From the NCBI GenBank assembly GCA_028752905.1, contig JAQNBH010000014.1, positions 947,231 through 1,011,230 on the forward strand: a stretch of 64,000 nt of DNA. Reading direction: 5' to 3'. The DNA is from Cladorhizidae sp. MBARI D1340-BT2. Its lineage: Eukaryota > Porifera > Demospongiae > Poecilosclerida > Cladorhizidae. The stretch's first letter is position 1; every line of letters begins with the position of its first letter. The translations under genes were made by a program, and so were the position numbers. Shown piece after piece: positions 10,749 to 21,700 of this stretch. The notes beneath the pieces are model-generated. The model worked only from the letters and a program-made list of their open reading frames with translations. It ran no database searches and was not told the DNA's origin.

Positions 10749-13546
10749 CAGTGGCGGAGAAAACAGGGGGGCAGGGGGGGGCTCTGCCCCCCCAATTTTT
10801 ATACTGTGGGAGGCTTAGCCCCCCCACCCATTTTTTGTCAATGTCAACATGTTTAGTTTGATCATTCACGAACTGCCTTGTGTAATTACAGATATAACTA
10901 TGCAAGTTATGTAGGCAGAGTGAGACTGCAAAGAACATACACTAGATACACTAGATGTTCATGGTTTAATTAGTGCCTTGTGCATGTTATTATAATTTAA
11001 CCATAATCATTGGTGCACTGAGGCTCCTACACTGACACTCATATTATAATGCCCAATTAACCAACTTGCTAGCTCAGCATCTAGACCACATGCATTATAA
11101 CCAGCTACATTATTATCTAGATACCAAGTTGATTTGTAGGCCCTTACTAATAGCTACATTATGCGACAAGCCTCACTGAAAAGTTAGTCCAAAAAAGCAA
11201 AGAAAACTGAGGAACTGGAAAATAGTTCAGAAGCCAGTGATTGTGATGAATCTGAAGCAATGGTTGTCCTTGGCAGTGATGAAAAAGGTGATCCTCAACA
11301 TGGAAGTCCAGAAAATGTAGAGCAGCATTCAAGTGAGATAAACTCAAAACACTCCTATCTTACCAACCCCTAATTATGCTGAGACTTCAAATCAGTGCAT
11401 GTCACAATGTTGTAGAAGCGATATAGAGGCTTTTCAACCAGTTGATAAGCCAACACTAGCACTATTGGTATCTAAACAGAGAAATTTTCAACCAAAGTGG
11501 TATATTAGTATGTGCATTACACAAAAGCAAGTATTTTGTCTTTATTGTCGTTATAGCAAAAAGCATGGTTTACTTTCATTCAGTAAAATGGGGGACAGTG
11601 CTTTTATTAAACCAGGATTCCAGTATTGAAAAAAGCCTTGGAAAAGTTCAGAGGACATGAAGTTTCGCAGAGAAGCAAAATTAAAATAGATAGCTCGTGG
11701 GATGCCAACAATTGCGAGCCAGCTGAGCTGCCACATGCAACAACTTAACCCGAAGAGAAGGACTGCTAATGCAGTTAAAAGGCACAAGATATCTTACTCG
11801 TCAAGCAATAGCCATACTGAATCAGATACAACAGATTCTGCTGGTTTGGAGTGAGAATAATGAAGCTATAAAAAAAACTGGATCAAAGAAAACCGATTCA
11901 CTAGTCATCAGTCAACAGCTCGATTTGTCCATCCGCTGGGTGAATACTGACTATGAAGTACGAGAAGATTCAATTGGCTTATTTAGGGTTCCTGACAATA
12001 GAGCAGAGACTCTTTTCACATAATCAACTGATTCGATGCAGCCTCCCATTATCATTATGTCGAGGACAGGCCTATGATGGAGCTGCCAACATGCAGGGAA
12101 GAAAATCTGGTGTGGCAACGAGGTTCTAAAAATGAATAACCTTCTGCAATTGCACTGCATTGTTGTGCACATTCACTGAATCTTTGCTTACAGGATGTTG
12201 GAAGGAAGCTTGCATGTATCAGAGATGGTCTCGAAACAGTGAAGGAAATAAGCAAGCTCATTCGTCTATCTCTGAAACGACAACATCTCTTTTCATTGAA
12301 GTTACAGGAGACAAGTGGAGGTATTAGTCTGAAGCCATTATGTCCTACCAGATGGACAGCAAGAAAATAGAAGCCATTCTCAAATACAACACTCTATTGT
12401 TAGAGGCACTGGAGGAAATTTATTCAACAACACATGATGAATATGGTTTAAAGGCTGCTGGCTTGATGCACTTTTTGGAAAAATTCAGCACTTTATTTGG
12501 TCTCCAAGTCACTTTTTATTTAGTGCAACAGAGCAAGTTTCTTTCACTTTGCAAAAAGAAGACATAGCCTTGCATGAAGCACACTCTGCTGTTGATGCTG
12601 CTAAGATATTCTTCAAACGAAACCGGACAGATGAAAATTTCGACAGGTTTTATGACAAGTGTGTCACTATTGCTGAAAAGTTCAATATTGGCCAACCAGA
12701 ATTACATCATTACAGAAGGCATCCTCCACGTTTTGAAAGTGGTAGTGGACCACACCTTTTTATGTCTGCAAAGGCAAGCTTTCGGCAAATGTTCTTTGAA
12801 GCGTGTGACCTGCTCTATGGTGAGTTGGAAGACAGGTTTAGTAAACATCAATCCTGGCAATTGAAAAAACTCTTGTGAACTCTTGTGAGTGCAGCAAATG
12901 GTAATGATTATGAAGACAGCATGGAAGATCTCAAGAAATCTTTCTTACAAAGATGATGTCAATATGTCAGACTTAGCCAGACACCTCCAACTCTTACAAG
13001 ATGTTGTCAAGCAAGGTAGCCTTGAAGTGAAGAAAGTCACTTCTGTACAGACGATCTGTGATGTAATGAACAAGAAAAACATTTTCAAAACAATGCTACC
13101 AACTGTGCATCAGCTTCTTCGTCTCTATCTAACAATCTCTGTTACATCTGCAACGGCTGAAAGAACATTTTCTGCACTGAAGCATGTCTTAATGTACACA
13201 AGGTCTACGATGACTGAAGTAAGGCTTTTGCTTGCTTCTCCATGTCCACAAAGATTTAACTGGCTCATGGTTTCAGTCGCCAATGAATTTATTAATAATG
13301 ATGAACGAAAGAAGTTTTTTTTGAAGCTTTCCTTGATGTTTTATATTTATCTTTGTACACACAATCATGCAAAGAATACACCATTGAGTCCTTTAAATTA
13401 AATTTGTCAGTTGAGTGAGAATCCATGGGAGGAGGTATAATAATTGTTCCACCAATTAGCTAGCTAGACAAGGTGGGTGTAGTCCACCAACATTTCTGCA
13501 TGCATATCTCAGCCCCCCCACTTTTAATCTCCTGTCTTCTCCCCTG
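10749..13546. mobile_element. hAT DNA transposon inserted in the 37-bp minisatellite
   Basis: The element begins CAGTGGCGGAGAAAACAGG and ends with a sequence whose complement starts CAGGGGAGAAGACAGG, an imperfect hAT-type terminal inverted repeat opening with CAG. It is flanked by the direct repeat TACTA (10744-10748 and 13547-13551). Removing the element plus one TACTA restores a normal minisatellite unit (...cacactacta-agtatatattg). Just inside the left end is a strong G/C hairpin (ggggggg-ctct-gcccccc, about 10772-10792). Length 2,798 bp. It carries a decayed transposase. Confidence 0.85.
11161..13401 (+). pseudogene. Decayed ZMYM1-like hAT transposase
   Basis: Pieces in order on the plus strand: an acidic/serine-rich N-terminus (11190-11375); a TTF-type zinc finger at 11399-11629 ('QRNFQPKWYISMCITQKQVF', CLYCRYSKKHG); a central region split over several frames (11769-12567); 'FNIGQPELHHYRRHPPRFES' near 12700, typical of the segment before the dimerisation domain; and 12889-13401 with 'YLTISVTSATAERTFSALKH' then RSTMTEVRL, the hAT C-terminal motif. 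Many frameshifts and an in-frame stop soon after the first ATG make it inactive. It lies wholly inside the TIR-bounded element. Confidence 0.85.
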
Positions 13547-14642
13547 TACTAAGTATATATTGTCAAGAATGGGGCTACCACACTACTAGGTATATATTGT
13601 CAAGAGTGGTGCTGCCATACTTGTCAAGAGTGGTGCTGCCACACTACTAGGTATATATTGTCATGAGTGGTTGCCACACTACTAGGTATATATTGTCAAG
13701 AGTGGTGCTGCCATACTACTAGTCAAGAGTGGTGCTGCCACACTACGTACTAAGTATATATTGTCAAGAGTGGGGCTGCCACACTACTAGGTATATATTG
13801 TCAAAGAGAGGGACTGCCACACTACTAGGTATATATTGTCAAGAGTGGTGCTGCCACACTACTAGGTATATATTGTCAAGAGTGGGGCTGCCACACTACT
13901 AGGTATATATTGTCAAAGAGAGGGACAGCCACAATAGGTATATATTGTCAAAGAGAGAGGCTGCCACACTACTAGATATATATTGTCAAGAGTGGTGCTG
14001 CCCCACTACTAGGTATATATTGTCAAGAATGGTTCTGCCACACTACTAGGTATATATTGTCAAGAGTGGTGCTGCCACACTTCTAGGTATATATTGTCAA
14101 GCATGGGGTTGTCAAACTACTAGGTATATATTGTCAAAGAGAGGGGCTGCCACACTACTAGATATATATTGTCAAGAATGGTGTTGCCACACTACTATAT
14201 AGGTATATATTGTCAAGAGTGGTGCTGCCACACTACTAGGTCAAGCGTGGGGTTGTCAAACTACTTTGTCAAGAGTGTGGCTGCCACACTACTAGTTATA
14301 TATTGTCAAGAGTGTTGCTGCCACACTACTAGGTATATATTGTCAAGAGTGGTGCTGCCACACTACTAGATATATATTGTCAAGAGTGGGGCTGCCACAC
14401 TACTAGGTATATATTGTCAAAGAGAGGGACAGCCACACTAGGTATATATTGTCAAAGAGAGGGGCTGCCACACTACTAGATATATATTGTCAAGAGTGGT
14501 GCTGCCACACTACTAGGTATATATTGTCAAGAGTGGTACTGCCACACTACTAGATATATATTGTCAAGAGTGGTGCTGCCACACTTCTAGGTCACTATAT
14601 ATTGTCAAGAGTGGTGCTGCCACACTACTAGGTATATATTGT
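13547..14642. repeat. 37-bp minisatellite, right part of the split array
   Basis: The same unit as at 10325-10748 continues for about 30 copies. Variants include 'gtcaaagagaggggctgcc', 'gtcaagcatggggttgtc' and shortened units. Some variant units recur at intervals (e.g. the agagaggga-cagccac unit near 13920 and 14430), pointing to block duplication. Confidence 0.93.
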
Positions 14643-15707
14643 TGCATACAGTCTAGTGAGATGGAGAACAAGATGGTGGAGACTGCTATCATCCAGAGCA
14701 TGGAAACTGTTGCGTCGGCAGAATCCATAGCCATGGAAAATAAGTAATTTTTGTAACAATAGGAAGTATAATTTTTTAAGCTCTATCTAATTTTCAATCC
14801 ATGTATATTTATTCTCACCTTTGTTTTCTAAAAAATATCTTGAGTTCTGCAATATTTTTTGTTGCAGGGACAATCCTTTAGCCACTACTATAAAGAGATT
14901 GAGAAGCAATATTGTTGAGTCTACATTTCGTGTGGATGTGTGAAGGGAATTCCTTCTTAAGGATACCTTGAGAGAATTGAAGAAGAAGAAATTTATTCAT
15001 ACTAAAAGACAATAAAGGTAATTGTATTTGGCCTTGTGTGCATGGCCATGGAATATTTGAGTTTCACTGCCAGTAAAATGAGACAATTCACTGAAGTGTT
15101 GCCTGTACTTTTTTCTATCAGAGCTCTCATTTGAAATTTTAATTGCTAATTGAACACTAGAGGTTACTTTTGTTGGAGAAGGAGCAGTTGATCAAAGTGG
15201 ACCCAAAAAGGAGTTTTTCAGACTGTTAGCACAAGCAGTGTCTAGAGCATACTTCAGAGGGGATGATCAACCCCCAAAATGTATGGATAACAATATTACA
15301 AGTGCAGGTAAACAATGTTGGCAATTTTGCTTCGTATATTTCAGTACTTAGCAACCCTATTTGATACATTTTGAATAGTGTACTCTGACTTTGCCAACTT
15401 GAGAGTCACTATTCCTGATTCATTGTGAATGTAGTTTTCATAAATATATTGTCAGTTGTAACTGGGTGTTGCCTTTCTAAAGTAAGGCTGTCACAAACTT
15501 TGAATCTAAACTGAACAAGCCAATATAGTGCTAGTGCTGTCGGCATGATTGATAACCATAGGGGGGAAAGATAACCGGTGTAATTTGCCACTGATCAACA
15601 AGTATTCCAAGCTGTTTTTTTGGTAAGACAACCAGTCGTAGGCACGATTTGTGATGACTAGAAGTTACCAATGATGCAGATGTGGCTTTGTGATTATGAT
15701 GACAATA

Positions 15708-15868
15708 ATAGTTCTGTGATTATAATGACAATAATAGTTCCATGATTATGATGACAATAATAGTTCCGTGATTATGATGACAATAATAGTTCCGTGATTA
15801 TGATGACAATAATAGTTCCATGATTATGATGACAATAATAGTTCCGTGATTATGATGATAATAATAGT
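15708..15868. repeat. 26-bp tandem repeat, about 6 copies, in a HECT intron
   Basis: 'gttccatgattatgatgaca' plus ataata is repeated with c/t, a/g variants in the intron between the 15161-15306 exon and the next HECT exon. Confidence 0.92.
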
Positions 15869-16047
15869 TCCTTGAATATGGCCATTACATGCATTCTGAA
15901 CAACTAAAAATAGTGCCTAACCGGTTGTTATACTTAACACATTGAGACATACAACTGTGACTATCTTTTCTCTTTGCAAGAGCTCTTCTTCATGGGAACA
16001 GTTCCTTGTTTTGTGTATTATTCATGGAGGCAGTGGCTATCCATTTA

Positions 16048-16248
16048 CAGGGTTTCATTTAGAAAATTGTCCAAGGTGAGGCAACTGGAGGAATCCAGAT
16101 TTTAAGATTTTAAGGGGGGGAGCATGATGGTTAAAGATGTGACAAAGTTTCTAATGAATTTTAATAATACAATTTCCAAAGGGGGGGGCCAAAAAGGTTC
16201 CAAGGGGGGACAGCCATGCCCCCCTGCCCTCCCCTAAATGAAACCCCG
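16048..16248. mobile_element. About 200-bp MITE inside a HECT exon
   Basis: The left end 'cagggtttcatttag' (16048-16062) and the right end 'ctaaatgaaaccccg' (16234-16248) are inverted repeats differing at one position. The interior is G-rich on one side (aaggggggg) and C-rich on the other (gcccccctgccctccc) and has no ORF. It interrupts HECT coding sequence between 'IHGGSGYPF' and 'KEVFKYFMSGS'. No clear target duplication seen. Confidence 0.75.
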
Positions 16249-17142
16249 AAAGAAGTATTCAAATATTTCATGAGTGGAAGTTACCATTCTATTCTTGTGG
16301 AAACAGAAGAAATTCCTGGGATGCTCCTTCCATTTGTGGTGGGAAAAGTCAATGCTTGCAGGAAGCCAATTGTTCAACTTGAATAAATTTTATAGATTAA
16401 TGCAGCAGAAAGTGATGAAGAGCTTCAAATGTGTTTGACATGATGAAGCTCTTGACCTTATCACTTTTGCAGGGTTTCATAAGGCTATTTCCTTTTTCAC
16501 TCTAGACCTTCGTTCTGAAATTGTAGGAGCTCTACTTGACTACCACTTGATGGGTAAAGTGAAAGCAGAAATGCACCAATTTCAGGAAGGACTAAATCTA
16601 TTTGAGTTCCTGGACATGGTAAAGGCCTTTATGAGCAATTTTTCATGTCTAGTTCCTGTCCTCTGACACCAGGTTTGTCAATGCTGTTTTGGTGGGTTGA
16701 CGAGTTATCATGTGATATGTATTTTTTCTCTTATAGATATCTCAAAAAAAGGAAGTTACTATCGACCTGCAGAAGAGTATTTATTTTGCTGATTTTCTGA
16801 ATCAATGTGTTGGTGAGCTCTGCAATGTTTATAAAAGTGTTTTTTCTCGGCTGAAATGCACTTGAACTACATAGCTTCTTATAATCTATTTTTATGCTTG
16901 GTGTTTGTGTAGATGATGACATTGGATATTCGCTGGAGGATTTGTTTGTCTTTTTTTCAGGAGCTGATCACATTTCTTCCTTTGGGTTTAGCCATTCCCC
17001 TACACTAGTTTTGGTGAATAATCCTCAGTTGCCATCATTGTCAACATGCGACGTGATCCTTCGGATTCCAACTACTTATTCAGACTACGATGAATTCAAG
17101 GATGGTCCTTGCCTTGAAGGGTGTGGCTTTGGTGTTGAGTGA

Positions 17143-18796
17143 CTCTATAGCTACAGACCAAACTATAGCCGAGAGTTTGTAATGATTATTTGAAGACTAC
17201 GTTTGATGATGATTGCATATGAGACTTAATTAAGAATTGTGTCTGGCATGGCAGCTACACAGTACGCATTATGTACTACCAAACTTTATATAAAATATTC
17301 AACATAAAGATGGTGTATATTTATAGCTACAGACACTTACTCACACATGCACCACAATGCTTTAAAAAACTAGCGAATTAGATGACTCATTAACATCAAA
17401 AGTCAGTCTTCTCGCACTGCACTAGCACAGAGGGAGGGTATGATTGTTATAAGTAAATGTCACCTTTTTCCTTTGGCATGCAAATCTGGCTACTAAGCTC
17501 ATGAGTTCAAGTTTGTGAGGATTTCTTTTCCCCCATAAAAATAACGACAGCTGTGTGACTCAAACACGTGCTCAGTCCTACATACCTTGTCTAACAGCAA
17601 AAAGCCAAGTTGTTCCATCTTCAGGAAGGATGCCCTCATACATATTCGAACAAAGACCACGTGAGCTCGAGACATGAAAATTTATTTTGAGCAGAGCTCC
17701 AAATGGCTGCAATATAAATCAACAAACCACTGATCAATAGGCTGGCATTGTACTGACCTCTGAACCAAAGGTACAGGGTGGTGAGGGGGATTTTTTTTAA
17801 ATACAGTAATGATAAAGGGGAGACCCACAGCAGGGAGGGTAGGAAGATGGAGGTGGGTGGATGGGGAGGGGTGACACATGGTTGGTAGCAAAACGATGCA
17901 TTCTAGATTTAAAAACTTATTTTAATGTGTATAGTTAAATAAAAACACAATCAAGTCCAAAAATTTGAATACGACATTTGGAGTGTCCATTCCCTTATAA
18001 ATTATTTTGCTAGAGCAAATTGTGTTATCATTTACTGGGAAATTATATTGGTGCACACGGAGGTTAAAATTTCTTTCAGAGTTCTGCCTTGTTGACACCA
18101 GTTAGAACATCACATACTTGATCCACAATTACTCTGTTGTCATCATATTATTCTCCTGAAACAGGACCATCTCAATCAATTCCATAATTTGAACCTGCTA
18201 CCTACATAACATATAATAAATCATATGTATATATATATATACGTTCCTTATGATGAGTAAAAATTCACAAACATATTATAACAAAGTGTATTACTTTTAA
18301 TTATAGATAACTGTCCAAGAGAAGAAAGACGATGTCCAGCACATTCACTTCTATTATGTCTATACCTGATATACTCACTGTAGTATTTTCCCATAGATGT
18401 AATACTGCCCATTTTTCAGAATATTAATTTTACTAGTGAAAATACACCTTGCTCTCCCATAATGTTCGACTACTATTGATTGCGGCTATGGTAGAAGTAT
18501 AATAACTGGCAGTAGTATTGAATGAATATATCACTTATTACACTTGTCAGATTGGTTATTTCCATTGCATGCCGTGTTTTTACTCAACTTCAACTCATGA
18601 AAGTACGACCCTGTGCTAGTGATATTAACTCACCATATTCCATTCTTCGTTTAATAATTACAAGTTCAAGGACACATATGTATATACTCACCTGCAAACA
18701 GTTGCTACCCAATCACTCTCACTGATATCATGGAGACCTAGTGTCCATAATTGTTAAGGAGTTTTCTTGTTTACAGTCCTCATTTGATGATGAGCC
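17143..18796. other. Intergenic, AT-rich, nothing recognised
   Basis: About 1.65 kb. Contains a short (TA)n run near 18225 and several minor open frames (17682-17891 minus, 18522-18725 plus) with no recognisable product. No RNA gene or TE end identified. Confidence 0.45.
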
Positions 18797-21700
18797 CCTC
18801 CCTCCATGATGAAACACATCTAGATGGTGTGTATATAAGAGGTGTGGGAACAAGGTGAAGTGTCTCTGCCCCTCCATGATGAAACACATCTAGATGGTGT
18901 GTATATAAGAGGTGTGGGAACAAGGTGAAGTGTCTCTGCCCCTCCATGATGAAACACATCTAGATGGTGTGTATATAAGAGGTGTGGGAACAAGGTGAAG
19001 TGTGTCTGCCCCTCCATGATGGAGCACATCTAGATGGTGTGTATAAGAGGTGTGGGAACAAGGTGAAGTGTCTCTGCCCCTCCATGATGAAGCACATCTA
19101 GATGGTGTGTATAAGAGGTGTGGGAACAATGTCTGCCCCTCCATGATGAAACACATCTAGATGGTGTGTATAAGAGGTGTGGGAACAAGGTGAAGTGTCT
19201 CTGCCCCTCCATGATGTAGCACATGTAGATGGTGTGTATAAGAGGTGTGGGAACAAGATGAAGTGTCTCTGCCCCTCCATGATGAAGCACATCTAGATGG
19301 TGTGTATAAGAGGTGTTGGAACAAGGTGAAGTGTCTCTGCCCCTCCATGATGGAGCACATCTAGATGGTGTGTATAAGAGGTGTGGGAACAATGTCTGTC
19401 CCTCCATGATGAAGCACATCTAGATGGTGTGTATAAGAGGTGTGGGAACAAGGTGAAGTGTCTCTGTCCCTCCATAATGAAGCACATCTAGATGGTGTGT
19501 ATAAGAGGTGTGGGAACAAGGTGAAGTGTCTCTGCCCCTCCATGATGAAGCACATCTAGATGGTGTGTATAAGAGGTGTGGGAACAAGGTGAAGTGTGTC
19601 TGTCCCTCCATGATGGAGCACATCTAGATGGTGTGTATAAGAGGTGTGGGAACAAGGTGAAGTGTCTCTGCCCCTCCATGATGGAGCACATCTAGATGGT
19701 GTGTATAAGAGGTGTTGGAACAAGGTGAAGTGTCTCTGTCCCTCCATAATGAAGCACATCTAGATGGTGTGTATAAGAGGTGTGGGAACAATGTCTGTCC
19801 CTCCATGATGGAGCACATCTAGATGGTGTGTATAAGAGGTGTGGGAACAAGGTGAAGTGTCTCTGCCCCTCCATGATGAAGCACATCTAGATGGTGTGTA
19901 TAAGAGGTGTTGGAACAAGGTGAAGTGTCTCTGCCCCTCCATGATGGAGCACATCTAGATGGTGTGTATAAGAGGTGTGGGAACAATGTCTGTCCCTCCA
20001 AGATGAAGCACATCTAGATGGTGGGTATAAGAGGTGTGGGAACAATGTGAAGTGTCTCTGCCCCTCCATGATGGAGCACATCTAGATGGTGTGTATAAGA
20101 GGTGTGGGAACAAGGTGAAGTGTCTCTGTCCCTCCATGATGGAGCACATCTAGATGGTGTGTATAAGTGGTGTGGGAACAATGTGAAGTGTGTCTGCCCC
20201 TCCATGATGAAGCACATCTAGATGGTGTGTATAAGAGGTGTGGGAACAATGTGAAGTGTCTCTGCCCCTCCATGATGGAGCACATCTAGATGGTGTGTAT
20301 AAGAGGTGTGGGAACAAGGTGAAGTGTCTCTGCCCCTCCATGATGGAGCACATCTAGATGGTGTGTATAAGAGGTGTGGGAACAAGGTGAAGTGTCTCTG
20401 CCCCTCCATGATGAAGCACATCTAGATGGTGGGTATAAGAGGTGTGGGAACAATGTGAAGTGTCTCTGCCCCTCCATGATGGAGCACATCTAGATGGTGT
20501 GTATAAGAGGTGTGGGAACAAGGTGAAGTGTCTCTGCCCCTCCATGATGGAGCACATCTAGATGGTGTGTATAAGAGGTGTTGGAACAAGGTGAAGTGTC
20601 TCTGCCCATCCATAATGAAGCACATCTAGATGGTGTGTATAAGAGGTGTGGGAACAAGGTGAAGTGTGTCTGTCCCTCCATGATGGAGCACATCTAGATG
20701 GTGTGTATAAGTGGTGTGGGAACAAGGTGAAGTGTGTCTGCCCCTCCATGATGAAGCACATCTAGATGGTGTGTATAAGAGGTGTGGGAACAATGTCTGT
20801 CCCTCCATGATGGAGCACATCTAGATGGTGTGTATAAGAGGTGTGGGAACAAGGTGAAGTGTCTCTGCCCCTCCATGATGAAGCACATCTAGATGGTGTG
20901 TATAAGAGGTGTGGGAACAAGGTGAAGTGTGTCTGTCCCTCCATGATGGAGCACATCTAGATGGTGTGTATAAGAGGTGTGGGAACAAGGTGAAGTGTCT
21001 CTGCCCCTCCATGATGGAGCACATCTAGATGGTGTGTATAAGAGGTGTTGGAACAAGGTGAAGTGTCTCTGTCCCTCCATAATGAAGCACATCTAGATGG
21101 TGTGTATAAGAGGTGTTGGAACAAGGTGAAGTGTCTCTGCCCCTCCATGATGAAGCACATCTAGATGGTGTGTATAAGTGGTGTGGGAACAAGGTGAAGT
21201 GTCTCTGCCCCTCCATGATGGAGCACATCTAGATGGTGTGTATAAGAGGTGTGGGAACAATGTCTGTCCCTCCATGATGGAGCACATCTAGATGGTGTGT
21301 ATAAGAGGTGTGGGAACAAGGTGAAGTGTCTCTGCCCCTCCATGATGAAGCACATCTAGATGGTGTGTATAAGAGGTGTTGGAACAAGGTGAAGTGTCTC
21401 TGCCCCTCCATGATGGAGCACATCTAGATGGTGTGTATAAGAGGTGTGGGAACAATGTCTGTCCCTCCAAGATGAAGCACATCTAGATGGTGGGTATAAG
21501 AGGTGTGGGAACAAGGTGAAGTGTCTCTGCCCCTCCATGATGAAGCACATCTAGATGGTGTGTATAAGAGGTGTGGGAACAAGGTGAAGTGTCTCTGCCC
21601 CTCCATGATGAAGCACATCTAGATGGTGTGTATAAGAGGTGTGGGAACAAGGTGAAGTGTCTCTGCCCCTCCATGATGGAGCACATCTAGATGGTGTGTA

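Larger units (their letters stand above)
14660..17142 (+). pseudogene. HECT-domain E3 ubiquitin ligase pseudogene with introns
   Basis: The HECT fold is spread over several exons. 14660-14743 encodes a charged lead-in ending 'METVASAESIAMENK'. Exon 14868-15017 joins it in frame: 'DNPLATTIKRLRSNIVESTF'. Exon 15161-15306 has 'VTFVGEGAVDQSGPKKEFFR'-LLAQAV, the hallmark start of a HECT N-lobe. 15976-16047 has 'VLCIIHGGSGYPF'. 16496-16622 has 'SEIVGALLDYHLMGKVKAEM'-HQFQEGL. The last exon (about 16914-17142) has 'LEDLFVFFSGADHISSFGFS' and 'PSLSTCDVILRIPTTYSDYD', with the catalytic Cys in LSTC, the C-lobe. Stops (TGA after FRVDV, TAA before the 15017 donor), frameshifts and a MITE in one exon show it is not functional. 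HECT ligases transfer ubiquitin through that Cys. Resembles G2E3-like multi-copy HECT genes; the exact parent is unknown. Confidence 0.8.
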
